Assembly (NCBI RefSeq): GCF_002884445.1
Contig: NZ_KZ614144.1
Location: 661,272 to 725,271 of the forward strand
Origin: Paenibacillus castaneae
Lineage (GTDB): Bacteria; Bacillota; Bacilli; Paenibacillales; Paenibacillaceae
Direction: 5' to 3'
Length of the DNA: 64,000 bases
Part shown: positions 1 to 8,667 of the stretch, one piece after another
Position numbering within the stretch: position 1 is the stretch's first letter
Layout: the number at the start of each line of letters is the position of its first letter
Notes under the pieces: model-generated
Told to the model about the DNA's origin: nothing
The model's database searches: none
Seen by the model: only the letters and a program-made list of their open reading frames with translations
Made by a program: the position numbers and the translations under genes

Positions 1-2079
1 GGTATCGTACTTGAGGGCGATATGCTCCAGGCTGAGCGTATAGTCCGCGTAGTTCTGAGCGACGTAAGCGACGATTTCATCCATGAGCGCCGGCTGTGCC
101 GTCTCGGTCTGGTGCGTGGCTTCGCTGCAGATTTGCACTGCGAGTGAGCTGAGTCTGTTCTCCAGCCCCTCCAGTGTCTCGAAGGCATGCAACGACGAAA
201 TCTCGCCATGCACCTCGTCCATGCCAAGCTCGGCGGCGGTCCGCAGCAGGGAGTTGAGCACGTCGAAGCATAGACAGCGAAGCAAGCCGACCGAGAGGTT
301 CTCTCGCTTCAGCATCTCCATCATATCGGCGATCAGTTGGATCGCCGTGGCTTCGTTGCCTTGCTTGAGACTCTGCTCCAGCTTAAGCAGCGACTTCTTC
401 GGAATCCAGTAGCTCTCGCTGGAGACGGCCGCCGAAGGCTCCGCCAACTCATCGAAGTAAGCGACCCGGCTGCTGAACGTCAGCCTCCGCTGTTCAAGCG
501 CCGAGGCGGCTTCGAGGAAGGATTGGTTCAAACCGGACAAATCGTCGTATACGGTGCCGACGCCTAGATTAGGCCGTCTTGACAGCCGCTGCGCCAGTTG
601 CTCGTCGAGCTCGTCGACGACCAGGCTGACGCGGCTCGCCATATCTTCCTCCTCCGATGGCAGCAGCGTTACCATGAGGGCAAGCTGATGGGTGACGGAG
701 AATTCGACGCCGTAGATCCGGGCTTGCAGCTCGGACAGGTCCAACTGATTGAGCCAGGCGCGAAGCGCCTGCTGATCCTCCCACGACTGCTCGTCGCGGC
801 TCTGCTCGTCCAAGTTCAGGATGATCGTGAAGCAGCAGGCCTGCTCCGGCAGCTCCAGCCCGGACTGGACGATCATCCGTTCGATTTCGGGATCGTCCGG
901 CTTGCCGTGCTTGAACAGCAGCATGAGGTATTGGTTGCGCACGAACGGCTCCTGCATGTCGATGCGGGCGTGGTAATCATGGATTGTCTGTTTGATCCAG
1001 TCCCATTCGTTGCGGCTCTTCGATTTCTCCTTGACGCCGTCTTGCAGCGAAGCGAACTCCAGCAAGTCGCGGATCGGATGATACTGCCGTCTGGCGAGCA
1101 GCATCGCCGCAGCGATGCCGACCAGCACCGTGATGAAAAAGACGAGCAGAATGATCGTTCGGATCTGGCCGACCTGCTCGAAAAATTGGTAGCTGGGAAT
1201 GGCCGTGACGTACGTCCAGCCATTGACCCTTGACTTGACCGTGACGACCGAATAGCGCTCGCCGCCCAGCTCTATATTGTGGATGCCAGGTTCGAGCTTG
1301 ATCAGCGATCTCAAATCGTTACCGCGCAGGGCATCACCCCGGTAGTTGGCCGTCAACACATCGCCCGTGCCCGATAGAATATAGCTGCTTCCAGAGAAGT
1401 CGTTCAATATCGAATCCATGACGCCCGTCAACTGCTCTTCTTTCATGAGATAGAGGATGGTGCCATAAGGGTACGGATCGTTGGTCTTGATCGGGAAGAG
1501 CATAGCCAGCATGGATTCTTTGCGTGAGTGAACGGTGACGTATTCGGCCGGGCGTACGGTCGTGACCGCCGTTTCGTTGAGCGACTGCTTGATCTCCTCG
1601 GGCTGCCAGCGATCGAAGCGGAACATGTCGCCGAAGACGAGGTCGAGATCAGTCATCCCCTGACTGGAGTAGATCTTATCGTCACCGCGATAGTAGAGAA
1701 ACAGTTCCTCGAGCATCGTGTTGCTGGTCTTGTAACGCGCCAGCGAGGCAATGGCTTCCCGGCTGTAGTATGGATGCGAGACCATGAACTTGGTGAGATG
1801 CTCGTCGAATGATATGGTGTTGGCGGTCTCCAGCAAGTTGTTCATTTGATTGTCGATGGAGAGCCTCACCTGGTTCAGCTGGTTGACGTTGGACTGCTCG
1901 ATCTCGGAGCGCAGATTGGTCGTCGCGTTATGATAGATGATGAAGGTGACGCATGAAAGCGGAACCAAAAAGATAAGAATATAAGAGAGCGTATAGGTCA
2001 CGAGCAATTTGGACTTAAAGCGGTTCCAATTAAAGCGGATGCCCGATTTCATGCTGGATGGCTTAACGGATAGTTTCAT
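1..2079 (-). CDS. Membrane-bound AraC-family regulator with extracellular sensor domain (3' end missing)
   Basis: The reading frame is open from ATG at 2079 to the window edge, giving 693 codons. A GGAGG lies just upstream at 2085-2089. A membrane segment sits at about residues 24-50. An extracytoplasmic Cache-like sensor region follows, with a second membrane segment at about 304-325. After it comes a long cytoplasmic stretch that ends in the first helices of an AraC DNA-binding domain (residues about 668-693); the rest of the HTH is outside the window. This is the architecture of the large one-component transmembrane AraC regulators common in Paenibacillus next to sugar-use genes. It is transcribed away from the amino-sugar-acid operon at 2364, so it may control that operon or a transporter beyond the left edge. 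The ligand is unknown. Confidence 0.85.
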   Translation of the reverse strand, partial: MKLSVKPSSMKSGIRFNWNRFKSKLLVTYTLSYILIFLVPLSCVTFIIYHNATTNLRSEIEQSNVNQLNQVRLSIDNQMNNLLETANTISFDEHLTKFMVSHPYYSREAIASLARYKTSNTMLEELFLYYRGDDKIYSSQGMTDLDLVFGDMFRFDRWQPEEIKQSLNETAVTTVRPAEYVTVHSRKESMLAMLFPIKTNDPYPYGTILYLMKEEQLTGVMDSILNDFSGSSYILSGTGDVLTANYRGDALRGNDLRSLIKLEPGIHNIELGGERYSVVTVKSRVNGWTYVTAIPSYQFFEQVGQIRTIILLVFFITVLVGIAAAMLLARRQYHPIRDLLEFASLQDGVKEKSKSRNEWDWIKQTIHDYHARIDMQEPFVRNQYLMLLFKHGKPDDPEIERMIVQSGLELPEQACCFTIILNLDEQSRDEQSWEDQQALRAWLNQLDLSELQARIYGVEFSVTHQLALMVTLLPSEEEDMASRVSLVVDELDEQLAQRLSRRPNLGVGTVYDDLSGLNQSFLEAASALEQRRLTFSSRVAYFDELAEPSAAVSSESYWIPKKSLLKLEQSLKQGNEATAIQLIADMMEMLKRENLSVGLLRCLCFDVLNSLLRTAAELGMDEVHGEISSLHAFETLEGLENRLSSLAVQICSEATHQTETAQPALMDEIVAYVAQNYADYTLSLEHIALKYDT

Positions 2080-2257
2080 GATGACCTCCCGGAAATAAGT
2101 GCTACTTGGTGTATCAGATCAGTATACCATTTTGGCTGATGCCATTTCGCTGCAGACAATAGGGGCGTGAAGACAGTTCCATTAGGTCTGCTAGGGCTTG
2201 TGTTCGATAAAACAAAGTATTGGACGGACTCGGCTAGTTATTTTTTTATTTATACAT

Positions 2258-2269
2258 TATAACGTTATA
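2258..2269. promoter_or_regulatory. Perfect 12-bp palindrome, candidate GntR operator
   Basis: TATAACGTTATA is its own reverse complement. It lies in the 284-bp divergent intergenic region about 95 bp before the amidohydrolase gene. AT-rich dyads of this sort are typical operators of HutC-type GntR repressors, and such a regulator closes the operon at 6330. The assignment is inferred from position only. The same intergenic region must also hold the promoter of the leftward AraC gene. Confidence 0.4.
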
Positions 2270-2363
2270 TTTATTTGAATACTAGGATGTGTTAAGCTAT
2301 TGACGAAGAAATATTTGGACAACGTTCAGGCGTTGTCACAGAAGGGAAGGTCGCTTCAAGAAC

Positions 2364-3452
2364 ATGGGTACTGTACTGCGTAATATGAAACGGTTGGACG
2401 GATCTGCGGCCGATATTGTCATAGACGGCGGCAAGATCGCCGCGATAGCCCCTCCGGGGACGGGCGAAGGAGAGGTTGTCGCCGAGGGCGGCTGCGTATC
2501 CAGCGGCTGGATCGACATGCACGTACACGCCTTCCGCGAGTTTAAGCCGTACGGCGATGCGATCGATGAGATCGGCGTGAAGCAAGGGGTGACGACGATC
2601 GTCGATGCCGGCAGCTGCGGCGCCGACCGTATCGGCGAGCTACAGGCAGGAGGGACCCGGGCGGCCACCCGACTGCTGGCATTTCTGAATATCTCCCGGA
2701 TTGGTCTGGAGCGCATCGACGAGCTGTCGAATCCGGCATGGATCGACGAGACGGCTGTACGGGAGGCGCTCCGGGCGTACCCGGACTTCATCGTCGGGCT
2801 CAAGGCGCGGATTAGCAGCAGCGTGGTGAAGGAGCAGGGCATCGAGCCATTAAGACGCGCCCGCAGGCTCTCCGAGGCGACGGGACTGTCCCTGATGGTT
2901 CATATCGGCTCGGGACCGCCGGCGATTGGCGAAGTGATGGCGCTGCTCGCGAGGGGCGATATCGTCACCCACTATTTGAATGGCAAGGCTAACAATCTAT
3001 TCAACGAGGAAGGACTGCCGCTGCCCGTACTACTGGACGCGGTAGCGCGCGGTGTGCATCTAGATGTCGGCCACGGATCGGCAAGCTTCTCGTTCCGCGT
3101 GGCGGAGCAGGCCCGGACGGCCGGACTGCCGCTGCATACGATCAGCACGGATATCTACGAGAGCAACCGGCTCAGCGGGCCGGTCTACAGTCTGGCCGAT
3201 GTGATGAGCAAGTTTCTCTATCTCGGCTACAGTCTGCAGGAGGTTATAGATGCTGTTACGGTCAAAGCGGCGCAATGGCTGAGAAGGCCGGAGCTCGGCG
3301 AGATAAAGGTTGGCGGAGTGGCCGATCTGACGCTGTTCGACGTCGTGCAAGGCAGCAAGACACTGATTGATTCCGAAGGAGAGACGCGTACGGCGGACAC
3401 TTATATTCAAGTCAAAGGAGCAGTTATCGATGGATCATACTTTGCATGCTAA
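2364..3452 (+). CDS. Amidohydrolase/deacetylase family metallohydrolase (EF_0837-like)
   Basis: The 362-residue protein has the metal-dependent amidohydrolase pattern: HVH at residues 53-55, a lysine in GLKARISSS (K147, likely carbamylated), MVHIGSGPP (H180), a second histidine at 203 and STDIYE (D263). This matches the family found beside SelA-like ammonia lyases and KDPG aldolases in Gram-positive bacteria. By context it could deacetylate an N-acetylated sugar acid such as N-acetylglucosaminate; that substrate is inferred. It is the first gene of a five-gene operon and its 3' end overlaps the next gene by 23 bp. The ATG has only a weak, distant GGGAAGG upstream at 2344-2350, but no better in-frame start is visible. 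Confidence 0.85.
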   Translation: MGTVLRNMKRLDGSAADIVIDGGKIAAIAPPGTGEGEVVAEGGCVSSGWIDMHVHAFREFKPYGDAIDEIGVKQGVTTIVDAGSCGADRIGELQAGGTRAATRLLAFLNISRIGLERIDELSNPAWIDETAVREALRAYPDFIVGLKARISSSVVKEQGIEPLRRARRLSEATGLSLMVHIGSGPPAIGEVMALLARGDIVTHYLNGKANNLFNEEGLPLPVLLDAVARGVHLDVGHGSASFSFRVAEQARTAGLPLHTISTDIYESNRLSGPVYSLADVMSKFLYLGYSLQEVIDAVTVKAAQWLRRPELGEIKVGGVADLTLFDVVQGSKTLIDSEGETRTADTYIQVKGAVIDGSYFAC

Positions 3453-4536
3453 ATACGGGTTGAAAAGAGTCGTCAATGCCAGCGGCCGGATGAGTATCCT
3501 CGGCGTCTCTGCGCCTACCGACGGCGTAATGACTGCGGTGAAGTCAGGCGGTCAAAACTATGTGGAGATGGCCGATCTGGTCGACAAGTCCGGCGCGTAC
3601 GTGGCGAAGCTTCTTCATGCCGAAGATGCGGTCGTCGTCAATTCCGCTTCCAGCGGAATTGCCATGACCGTGGCGGGCGTTGTTACGCGCGGCGACAAGC
3701 GGGCCAGTCTGAGTCTTCATCAGGAACTGCCCGCGAATAACGAGATCATCCTGTTCAAGGGACATAATGTCCAGTATGGCGCTCCGGTGGAGACGATGGT
3801 TGCGCTCGGCGGCGGCAAGCTCGTCGAGGTCGGCTACGCCAACGAAGGCCGCAAGGAGCATCTGGAGATGGCTATCAATGAGCGAACGGCGGCGATTCTG
3901 TTCGTCCAGTCGCATCACTGCGTCCAAAAGAACATGATCAAGGTCGAGGATGCCTGGGAAGTGGCGCAGCGCTGCGAAGTGCCGCTCATCGTCGACGCTG
4001 CCGCCGAGGAGGATCTGCGCAAGTATGTGACCTGCTCCGACCTGGTTATCTACAGCGGCTCCAAGGCGATCGAAGGGCCAACTTCCGGTATCGTGGCAGG
4101 CAAAGCCGGCTATGTCAGCTGGGTGAAGGCGCAGCTGTACGGCATTGGTCGAAGCATGAAGGTGGGTAAGGAGTCGATCTTCGGACTACTGCAGGCGCTG
4201 GACGAGTATTTTGTAAAGGAAGACAAGAGCGAGGAAGAGCGCGCGGCACTGGCGGCGCTCGATGTACTGGACGCGCTACCGGGCGTAAGCGTCGGCATCG
4301 TCCAAGACGAGGCCGGCCGTGCGATCTTCCGGGGGCGTATCAAGATCGACGAAGCGGCGGCAGGCCTGTCCGCACGGGAGGTCAACGATGGGCTGCGCGG
4401 CGGCGACATTGCGGTCTATACGCGGGATTATGGATTGGCGCAGGGGTATTTTGACCTCGATCCACGTTCGCTGCAGGGCGACGATCTGCAAGTGATCATC
4501 ACACGCATCCAAGACATTATCGGGGGGAAACACTAA
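3430..4536 (+). CDS. dgaE: DgaE-like PLP-dependent ammonia lyase (SelA-related)
   Basis: The 368-residue protein resembles the SelA-related PLP enzymes typified by D-glucosaminate-6-phosphate ammonia lyase. The cofactor lysine is visible in YSGSKAIEGPTSG (K212). The family eliminates ammonia from glucosaminate(-6-P) to give 2-keto-3-deoxygluconate(-6-P). I chose ATG 3430 because AAAGGAG lies nine bases upstream at 3414-3420. The frame stays open to a TTG at 3367, but that would overlap the preceding gene by 86 bp. The stop codon overlaps the ATG of the next gene (TAATG). With a sugar kinase in the operon, the true substrate here may be unphosphorylated glucosaminate. Confidence 0.85.
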   Translation: MDHTLHAKYGLKRVVNASGRMSILGVSAPTDGVMTAVKSGGQNYVEMADLVDKSGAYVAKLLHAEDAVVVNSASSGIAMTVAGVVTRGDKRASLSLHQELPANNEIILFKGHNVQYGAPVETMVALGGGKLVEVGYANEGRKEHLEMAINERTAAILFVQSHHCVQKNMIKVEDAWEVAQRCEVPLIVDAAAEEDLRKYVTCSDLVIYSGSKAIEGPTSGIVAGKAGYVSWVKAQLYGIGRSMKVGKESIFGLLQALDEYFVKEDKSEEERAALAALDVLDALPGVSVGIVQDEAGRAIFRGRIKIDEAAAGLSAREVNDGLRGGDIAVYTRDYGLAQGYFDLDPRSLQGDDLQVIITRIQDIIGGKH

Positions 4537-5291
4537 TGGCAGACATTTATAACCGGTTGTACAAGAATAAAGCAGCGCTCAATGTGCTGGCAGGCAGCAT
4601 CGACAATGCGCGCGAGATATACGAAGCGGCGGAAGGCTATGTGGTCGTCGGCGTGCTTTCCAAGGCGTATCCCGATGCGCAGGCGGCGGCAGCGGCGATG
4701 AAGCAATACGGCGCAGCTATCGAGGATGCGGTATCGATCGGTCTCGGCGCGGGCGACAACCGCCAGGGCGCGGTCGTGGCTGAGATCGTCAAGATGTATG
4801 AGGGCAATCACATCAACCAGATCTTCCCGGCCGTCGGCGCCACCAGCGCCAATCTGGGCAGTCGCGAGAGTTGGATTAACGCGCTCGTGTCGCCCTGCGG
4901 CCGACCGGGTTACGTGAACATCTCAACGGGCGTGATCAGCGCAGCCAACGAAGACAAGGCCATCGTCCCGGTCAAATCAGCAATTGCACTGGTGCGGGAT
5001 ATGGGCGGTCATGCACTGAAATATTTCCCGATGCAGGGACTGAAGCAAGAAGACGAATACCGCGCCGTTGCCAAGGCCTGTGGCGAGGAAGGCTTCGCGC
5101 TGGAGCCGACCGGCGGTATCGATCTGGACAACTTCGGCAAGATCCTTGAGATCGCGCTGGAGGCTGGCGTTCCGCAGGTGATCCCGCATGTATACTCGTC
5201 GATCATTGATTCAGCGAGCGGTGATACGAGAGCGGAGGACGTACGGACGCTGCTCGGCGAGCTGAAAGCGTTGGTCGATCGGTATGTCTAG
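4536..5291 (+). CDS. dgaF: KDPG aldolase family protein (DgaF-like)
   Basis: The 251-residue TIM-barrel protein belongs to the family of 2-dehydro-3-deoxy-phosphogluconate aldolases found with DgaE-type lyases. The Schiff-base lysine is the likely K162 in ALKYFPMQG, and a C-terminal PTGGIDLDN segment forms the phosphate-binding part of the barrel. It would cleave KDPG into pyruvate and glyceraldehyde-3-phosphate, the last step of the operon's pathway. The start codon overlaps the stop of the lyase gene and its own end overlaps the kinase gene by 8 bp, so the three are probably translationally coupled. Confidence 0.85.
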   Translation: MADIYNRLYKNKAALNVLAGSIDNAREIYEAAEGYVVVGVLSKAYPDAQAAAAAMKQYGAAIEDAVSIGLGAGDNRQGAVVAEIVKMYEGNHINQIFPAVGATSANLGSRESWINALVSPCGRPGYVNISTGVISAANEDKAIVPVKSAIALVRDMGGHALKYFPMQGLKQEDEYRAVAKACGEEGFALEPTGGIDLDNFGKILEIALEAGVPQVIPHVYSSIIDSASGDTRAEDVRTLLGELKALVDRYV

Positions 5292-6297
5292 AATTGCCGC
5301 ATTCGGCGAAGTGATGATGCGCCTGGAGACGCCGGGCTTCTCGACGCTGGTCCAGAGCAGCAATCTTGCTTATTCCTTCTCGGGGACCGGGGTCAACGTC
5401 GTCTCGGCGCTGTCCCGCTTCGGGCATGAGACGTATCTGGCCAGCACGCTGCCGGACAATCCGCTCGGCGACGCCGCGCTGGCGTATCTGCGTAAGCTGG
5501 GCATTCAGACGTCGTTTGTGAACCGGGGCGGCAGGTATATCGGGATGTATTTTCTGGAGCATGGCTTCGGGATCCGTCCCAGTAAGGTGACCTACACCGA
5601 TCGTCTCGGCAGCAGCTTCAACACCGTGCCCCACGTCGAAGGAGACTGGGAGCGGATAAGCGCTTCGGTGGACGCGGTGCACTTCTGCGGCATCACTCTG
5701 GCGATGAACGAGCTGGCGCGTACGCAGATCAAGCAGTTGGCCCGTGAGGTCAAGAGCCGCGGCGGCATGGTAATCTTCGACTGCAACTACCGTCCATCGC
5801 TCTGGGGCGAAGGCGGCTATGTGGCGGCAGCGCCGCATTACCGCGAGATGCTGGAGCTGGCGGATATCGTCTTTATGAACGAGAAGGACGCGATATTTAC
5901 ACTCGGCATGCAGAGCCGCGGCGCCGACCGGATGGAGCAGCTGCAGGAGCTCATTCCGCAAACGGCGAAGCAATACGGGATCGGCCTGATCGCCGGCACG
6001 CATCGTCTGGTCAATGGGGATAACACCCATAAGCTGACCGGCTATCTGTATACGGAAGGGGCATTCTGTTTCTCCCAGCCGGCCACCTTCTCGGTGTACG
6101 ACCGGGTCGGTGCGGGTGATGCGTATGCGAGCGGCATCATCCACACCCGGCTGCGCGGCGACGATCCGCAGTATGCGGTCGATTATGCGACGGCCGCAGC
6201 GGTGCTGGCGCACACGGTGCACGGAGACACGCCGATGGCGACGGAGGCCGATGTCGTGAAGGCGATGTCCCGCACGGCCGGCGACGTAGAGAGGTAA
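5284..6297 (+). CDS. PfkB-family sugar kinase, probable 2-keto-3-deoxygluconate kinase
   Basis: The 337-residue ribokinase-family protein has the N-terminal GEVMMRLETPG segment typical of KDG kinases and the C-terminal catalytic motif GAGDAYASG (D279 as base). It would phosphorylate 2-keto-3-deoxygluconate with ATP, which feeds directly into the aldolase encoded upstream. In the Salmonella-type dga operon the substrate enters already phosphorylated through a PTS. Here no PTS genes are present and this kinase takes their place, suggesting phosphorylation after deamination. The gene overlaps the aldolase gene by 8 bp. Confidence 0.85.
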   Translation: MSRIAAFGEVMMRLETPGFSTLVQSSNLAYSFSGTGVNVVSALSRFGHETYLASTLPDNPLGDAALAYLRKLGIQTSFVNRGGRYIGMYFLEHGFGIRPSKVTYTDRLGSSFNTVPHVEGDWERISASVDAVHFCGITLAMNELARTQIKQLAREVKSRGGMVIFDCNYRPSLWGEGGYVAAAPHYREMLELADIVFMNEKDAIFTLGMQSRGADRMEQLQELIPQTAKQYGIGLIAGTHRLVNGDNTHKLTGYLYTEGAFCFSQPATFSVYDRVGAGDAYASGIIHTRLRGDDPQYAVDYATAAAVLAHTVHGDTPMATEADVVKAMSRTAGDVER

Positions 6298-6329
6298 GAC
6301 GAAGACGGGGAAAGGGAAGGGGGGCTAGG

Positions 6330-7052
6330 ATGACTATCACACGCAAGAAAGGCCCGCTGTATCTGCAGGTCAAGAAGATTGTCAAGGATCGCATCCTGCA
6401 CGGGATCTATCCGCTGGGCGGACATATCCCGCCGGAGCCGCAGCTGGAGAAGGAGTTCAACGTCAGCAAGATGACGGTGCGCAATGCGATCCGGGAGTTG
6501 GCGGAGGAAGGCTACGTCGAGAGAAAAAGCGGCATCGGCACTATTGTCCTCACGAACACGTCGGTCTCCCGCCTCTCCAAGGGCAAGCGGTTCACCGAGC
6601 TGCTGGTTGAAGAGGGGTACCGTTTGGAGAAACGGCTGCTATCGATGGCCTGCGAGCGGCTGGAGTCTGGGACGGAGCTGCATGGTTTGATGGGACCGGA
6701 GGCGTTCCGCATCGAGCGGCTGTATGAGCTGAATGACCGGCCGTACATCCACATCGTGCATTATCTGGCTGCTGCTGCATTGTCGGAAGTAGAGCAGGAG
6801 GCAGGTGAGCCGTCGTTTGAGTCTTTGTACGATTTGCTGGAAGAGCAAAATATCGTACTAGACAACTTCCGCGACGCTTTCTCGGTAGGTTCGGCTTCGG
6901 ACGAGACTGCGAGTCTGCTCGGTATACCGGCAGGGACGCCGATGCTCATGCGGCTGCGCCACACGTACGATGTCGAGGGTCGGCTTGTCGAGTACAGCAT
7001 CGGCTATTACCGGACGGATCTGCAACCTTATTTGGTTAGTTACGACACTTAA
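6330..7052 (+). CDS. GntR/HutC-family regulator with UTRA ligand domain
   Basis: The 240-residue protein has an N-terminal winged helix (residues about 8-75, including PEPQLEKEFNVSKMTVRNAI) and a C-terminal UTRA domain (about 95-235). HutC-type regulators usually repress an adjacent catabolic operon until a phosphorylated sugar or sugar acid binds the UTRA pocket. Position at the end of the amino-sugar-acid operon suggests it controls that operon; the palindrome at 2258 is a candidate site. The start is supported by a purine-rich AAGGGAAGGGGGG directly upstream. Confidence 0.9.
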   Translation: MTITRKKGPLYLQVKKIVKDRILHGIYPLGGHIPPEPQLEKEFNVSKMTVRNAIRELAEEGYVERKSGIGTIVLTNTSVSRLSKGKRFTELLVEEGYRLEKRLLSMACERLESGTELHGLMGPEAFRIERLYELNDRPYIHIVHYLAAAALSEVEQEAGEPSFESLYDLLEEQNIVLDNFRDAFSVGSASDETASLLGIPAGTPMLMRLRHTYDVEGRLVEYSIGYYRTDLQPYLVSYDT

Positions 7053-7094
7053 GGCAGGTGCGCCCCGGTCGGGCATTATGAGAAGAAAAGAGTA

Positions 7095-7133
7095 AAGCCG
7101 CTTCAGCCGTGCAGGGTTGTGGCGGCTTGTTTG
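7095..7133 (+). terminator. Possible terminator after the dga-like operon
   Basis: AAGCCGC (7095-7101) pairs with GCGGCTT (7122-7128) across a 20-base loop and is followed by GTTTGTG. The loop is long and the T-run poor, so the call is tentative. A smaller GCCC/GGGC hairpin lies at 7062-7074. A 10-bp inverted repeat AAACCCGTTT/AAACGGGTTT follows at 7141-7180. Confidence 0.4.
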
Positions 7134-7195
7134 TGTACGCAAACCCGTTTTATATTACAGATCCGAATGGAAACGGGTTTATGATAACGAAATAA
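7127..7195 (+). pseudogene. C-terminal remnant of a VOC (glyoxalase) family gene
   Basis: The frame ending in TAA at 7193 reads ANPFYITDPNGNGFMITK. The DPNGN-type ending is the characteristic last strand of VOC/glyoxalase proteins. Only about 23 codons remain, with no start or ribosome site, so this is a decayed scrap. It is the sixth VOC-type sequence in the window. Assignment rests on the short motif only. Confidence 0.45.
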
Positions 7196-7376
7196 ATTTT
7201 ATCATGGAGGATGTTTGGTTTTTATCAACAATGTCGTTTATTAAGTGTAGTGAAATTTCATTTTAATGGAAGGGATCTACCTGCAGTAACTTATTTGGAG
7301 GAAAAGATACCATTAATGTAGGTACCTAAAGCATTATAAGATTGATTAGAGATAGTAATTGGGAAGTACCGGCGAT

Positions 7377-7490
7377 GATGAAATGGGGATATTTACATTG
7401 GAACGATCTCAGAATCGGGCTGATGAGATTGGTGTTTTGGAAAAACGATTTGAATCGATGGCTCATCAACTCAACGAAATTCGAGTGCAT
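7377..7490 (+). pseudogene. Remnant of a HAMP-domain sensor gene
   Basis: The frame that runs in from 7359 encodes a segment with RADEIGVLEKRFESMAHQL, the second helix of a HAMP linker as found in sensor kinases and chemoreceptors. It is fused in frame to the alpha/beta hydrolase that begins at 7551, but there is no transmembrane segment, no kinase domain and no plausible start. I read it as debris of a deleted sensor gene and not as part of the hydrolase. Confidence 0.5.
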
Positions 7491-7550
7491 GAACCTCTCA
7501 AAAGCGTTGGGCATAAGCTGATATATGCTGATTTGAGAGGGTGTTTGTGC

Positions 7551-8435
7551 ATGTATCCTTATTACCCGGAAATTCATCAATTCCCCTATTTAGACTACCC
7601 GTATATGCCTCACAGATATTACTCCCCTAATTATGAAGGTGAGTGGTTCTGGGGGCATGGAGTCCTGGAATCGGACAAAAGCTATCAGCTGCATGCGCAG
7701 CAGCGGCTTACCTTCGTGCTTGTGCATGGCTCATGGGCCGATGCTCACTTCTGGGATGGCATAGCGGCGGTACTGCATAGGAATGGGCATACCGTCTATA
7801 CGCCGGAATATGCCGGTCACGGAGAAGATCCGAATAAGAATGTCACGCATGCGATGATCACGAAGTCTGTAGTCGACTTTATTACGAAGATGAACTTGCG
7901 CGACATCATTCTCGTCGGGCACAGCTTTGGCGGAACAGTAATTCAGAAGGCAGCCGAACAGGTACCAGACCGTATTAAGCGCCTCGTCTTTTGGGACGCA
8001 TTCGTATTGAAAGACGGCGAATCGCTTGCAGACGAGTTACCGCCTCAAACGAAGCAAGGATTCGAGCAGCTTAGAGCAAGCTCGAAGGACGATACGATTA
8101 TGCTTCCGTTTCCGTTGTTTCGGGATTTGTTCGTCAATACAGCTACCTTGGATGAGGCCAAATGGATATATGCAGGCGTCACTCCTGAACCGGCTAAGCC
8201 GCTTTTCGAGAAGTTGGATCTTAAAGCATTCTACGTATTGCCTACGCCGAGAAGCTATGTCTATTTCTATCAAGACAACGTATTGCCACAAGGAGAGGGC
8301 TTCGGCTGGAATCCGCATATGTCCTCACGGCTCGGTCTGTTCCGGCTGATCGTCGGCGATGGGGACCACATGACGGACTCACGCACAAGGCCGGCTATGG
8401 TGGCGCAGAAACTTTACGAGGCGGGACGGGACTGA
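7551..8435 (+). CDS. Alpha/beta fold hydrolase (esterase-like)
   Basis: The 294-residue protein has an oxyanion-hole segment LVHGSWADAHFWD, the nucleophile elbow GHSFGG (S125 from this start) and a C-terminal DGDHMTDS that supplies the catalytic histidine. This is the pattern of small esterases of the hydroxynitrile lyase/salicylate esterase type. The substrate is unknown. ATG 7551 was chosen because GAGAGGG lies nine bases upstream (7534-7540). The frame extends upstream only into the HAMP remnant. The first 45 residues are rich in Tyr, Pro and His and are unusual for the family. Confidence 0.8.
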   Translation: MYPYYPEIHQFPYLDYPYMPHRYYSPNYEGEWFWGHGVLESDKSYQLHAQQRLTFVLVHGSWADAHFWDGIAAVLHRNGHTVYTPEYAGHGEDPNKNVTHAMITKSVVDFITKMNLRDIILVGHSFGGTVIQKAAEQVPDRIKRLVFWDAFVLKDGESLADELPPQTKQGFEQLRASSKDDTIMLPFPLFRDLFVNTATLDEAKWIYAGVTPEPAKPLFEKLDLKAFYVLPTPRSYVYFYQDNVLPQGEGFGWNPHMSSRLGLFRLIVGDGDHMTDSRTRPAMVAQKLYEAGRD

Positions 8436-8667
8436 CAATGGTATAAGGGTTTTACAAGGAGGGTGTCATAAAAGCATGAAGTTCGCTCTCTAACAGCAGG
8501 TAAGCGGAAAATTCAACGCCATCCTTTTTTCATAGACGATTTATGAGATGGTTATAGGCATATAGGATCATTGAACGAGTAGTTACGGACATGACTATAA
8601 AGCCCCCTAAACCACTTGGACACTTTCTGCCACTTCAGATACACTAAACGAAGTGAGGAATAGATCG

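Noticed and set aside
598..1233. 211-codon open frame on the plus strand
   Set aside because: It is antisense to the truncated AraC regulator, whose minus-strand frame is open through the whole region and has clear domain content.
3367..3429. Upstream TTG start for the DgaE-like gene
   Set aside because: It would extend the overlap with the amidohydrolase gene to 86 bp and lacks a ribosome site, while ATG 3430 has AAAGGAG.
5203..6222. 339-codon minus-strand open frame
   Set aside because: Shadow of the GC-rich PfkB kinase gene; Arg/His-rich translation with no family features.
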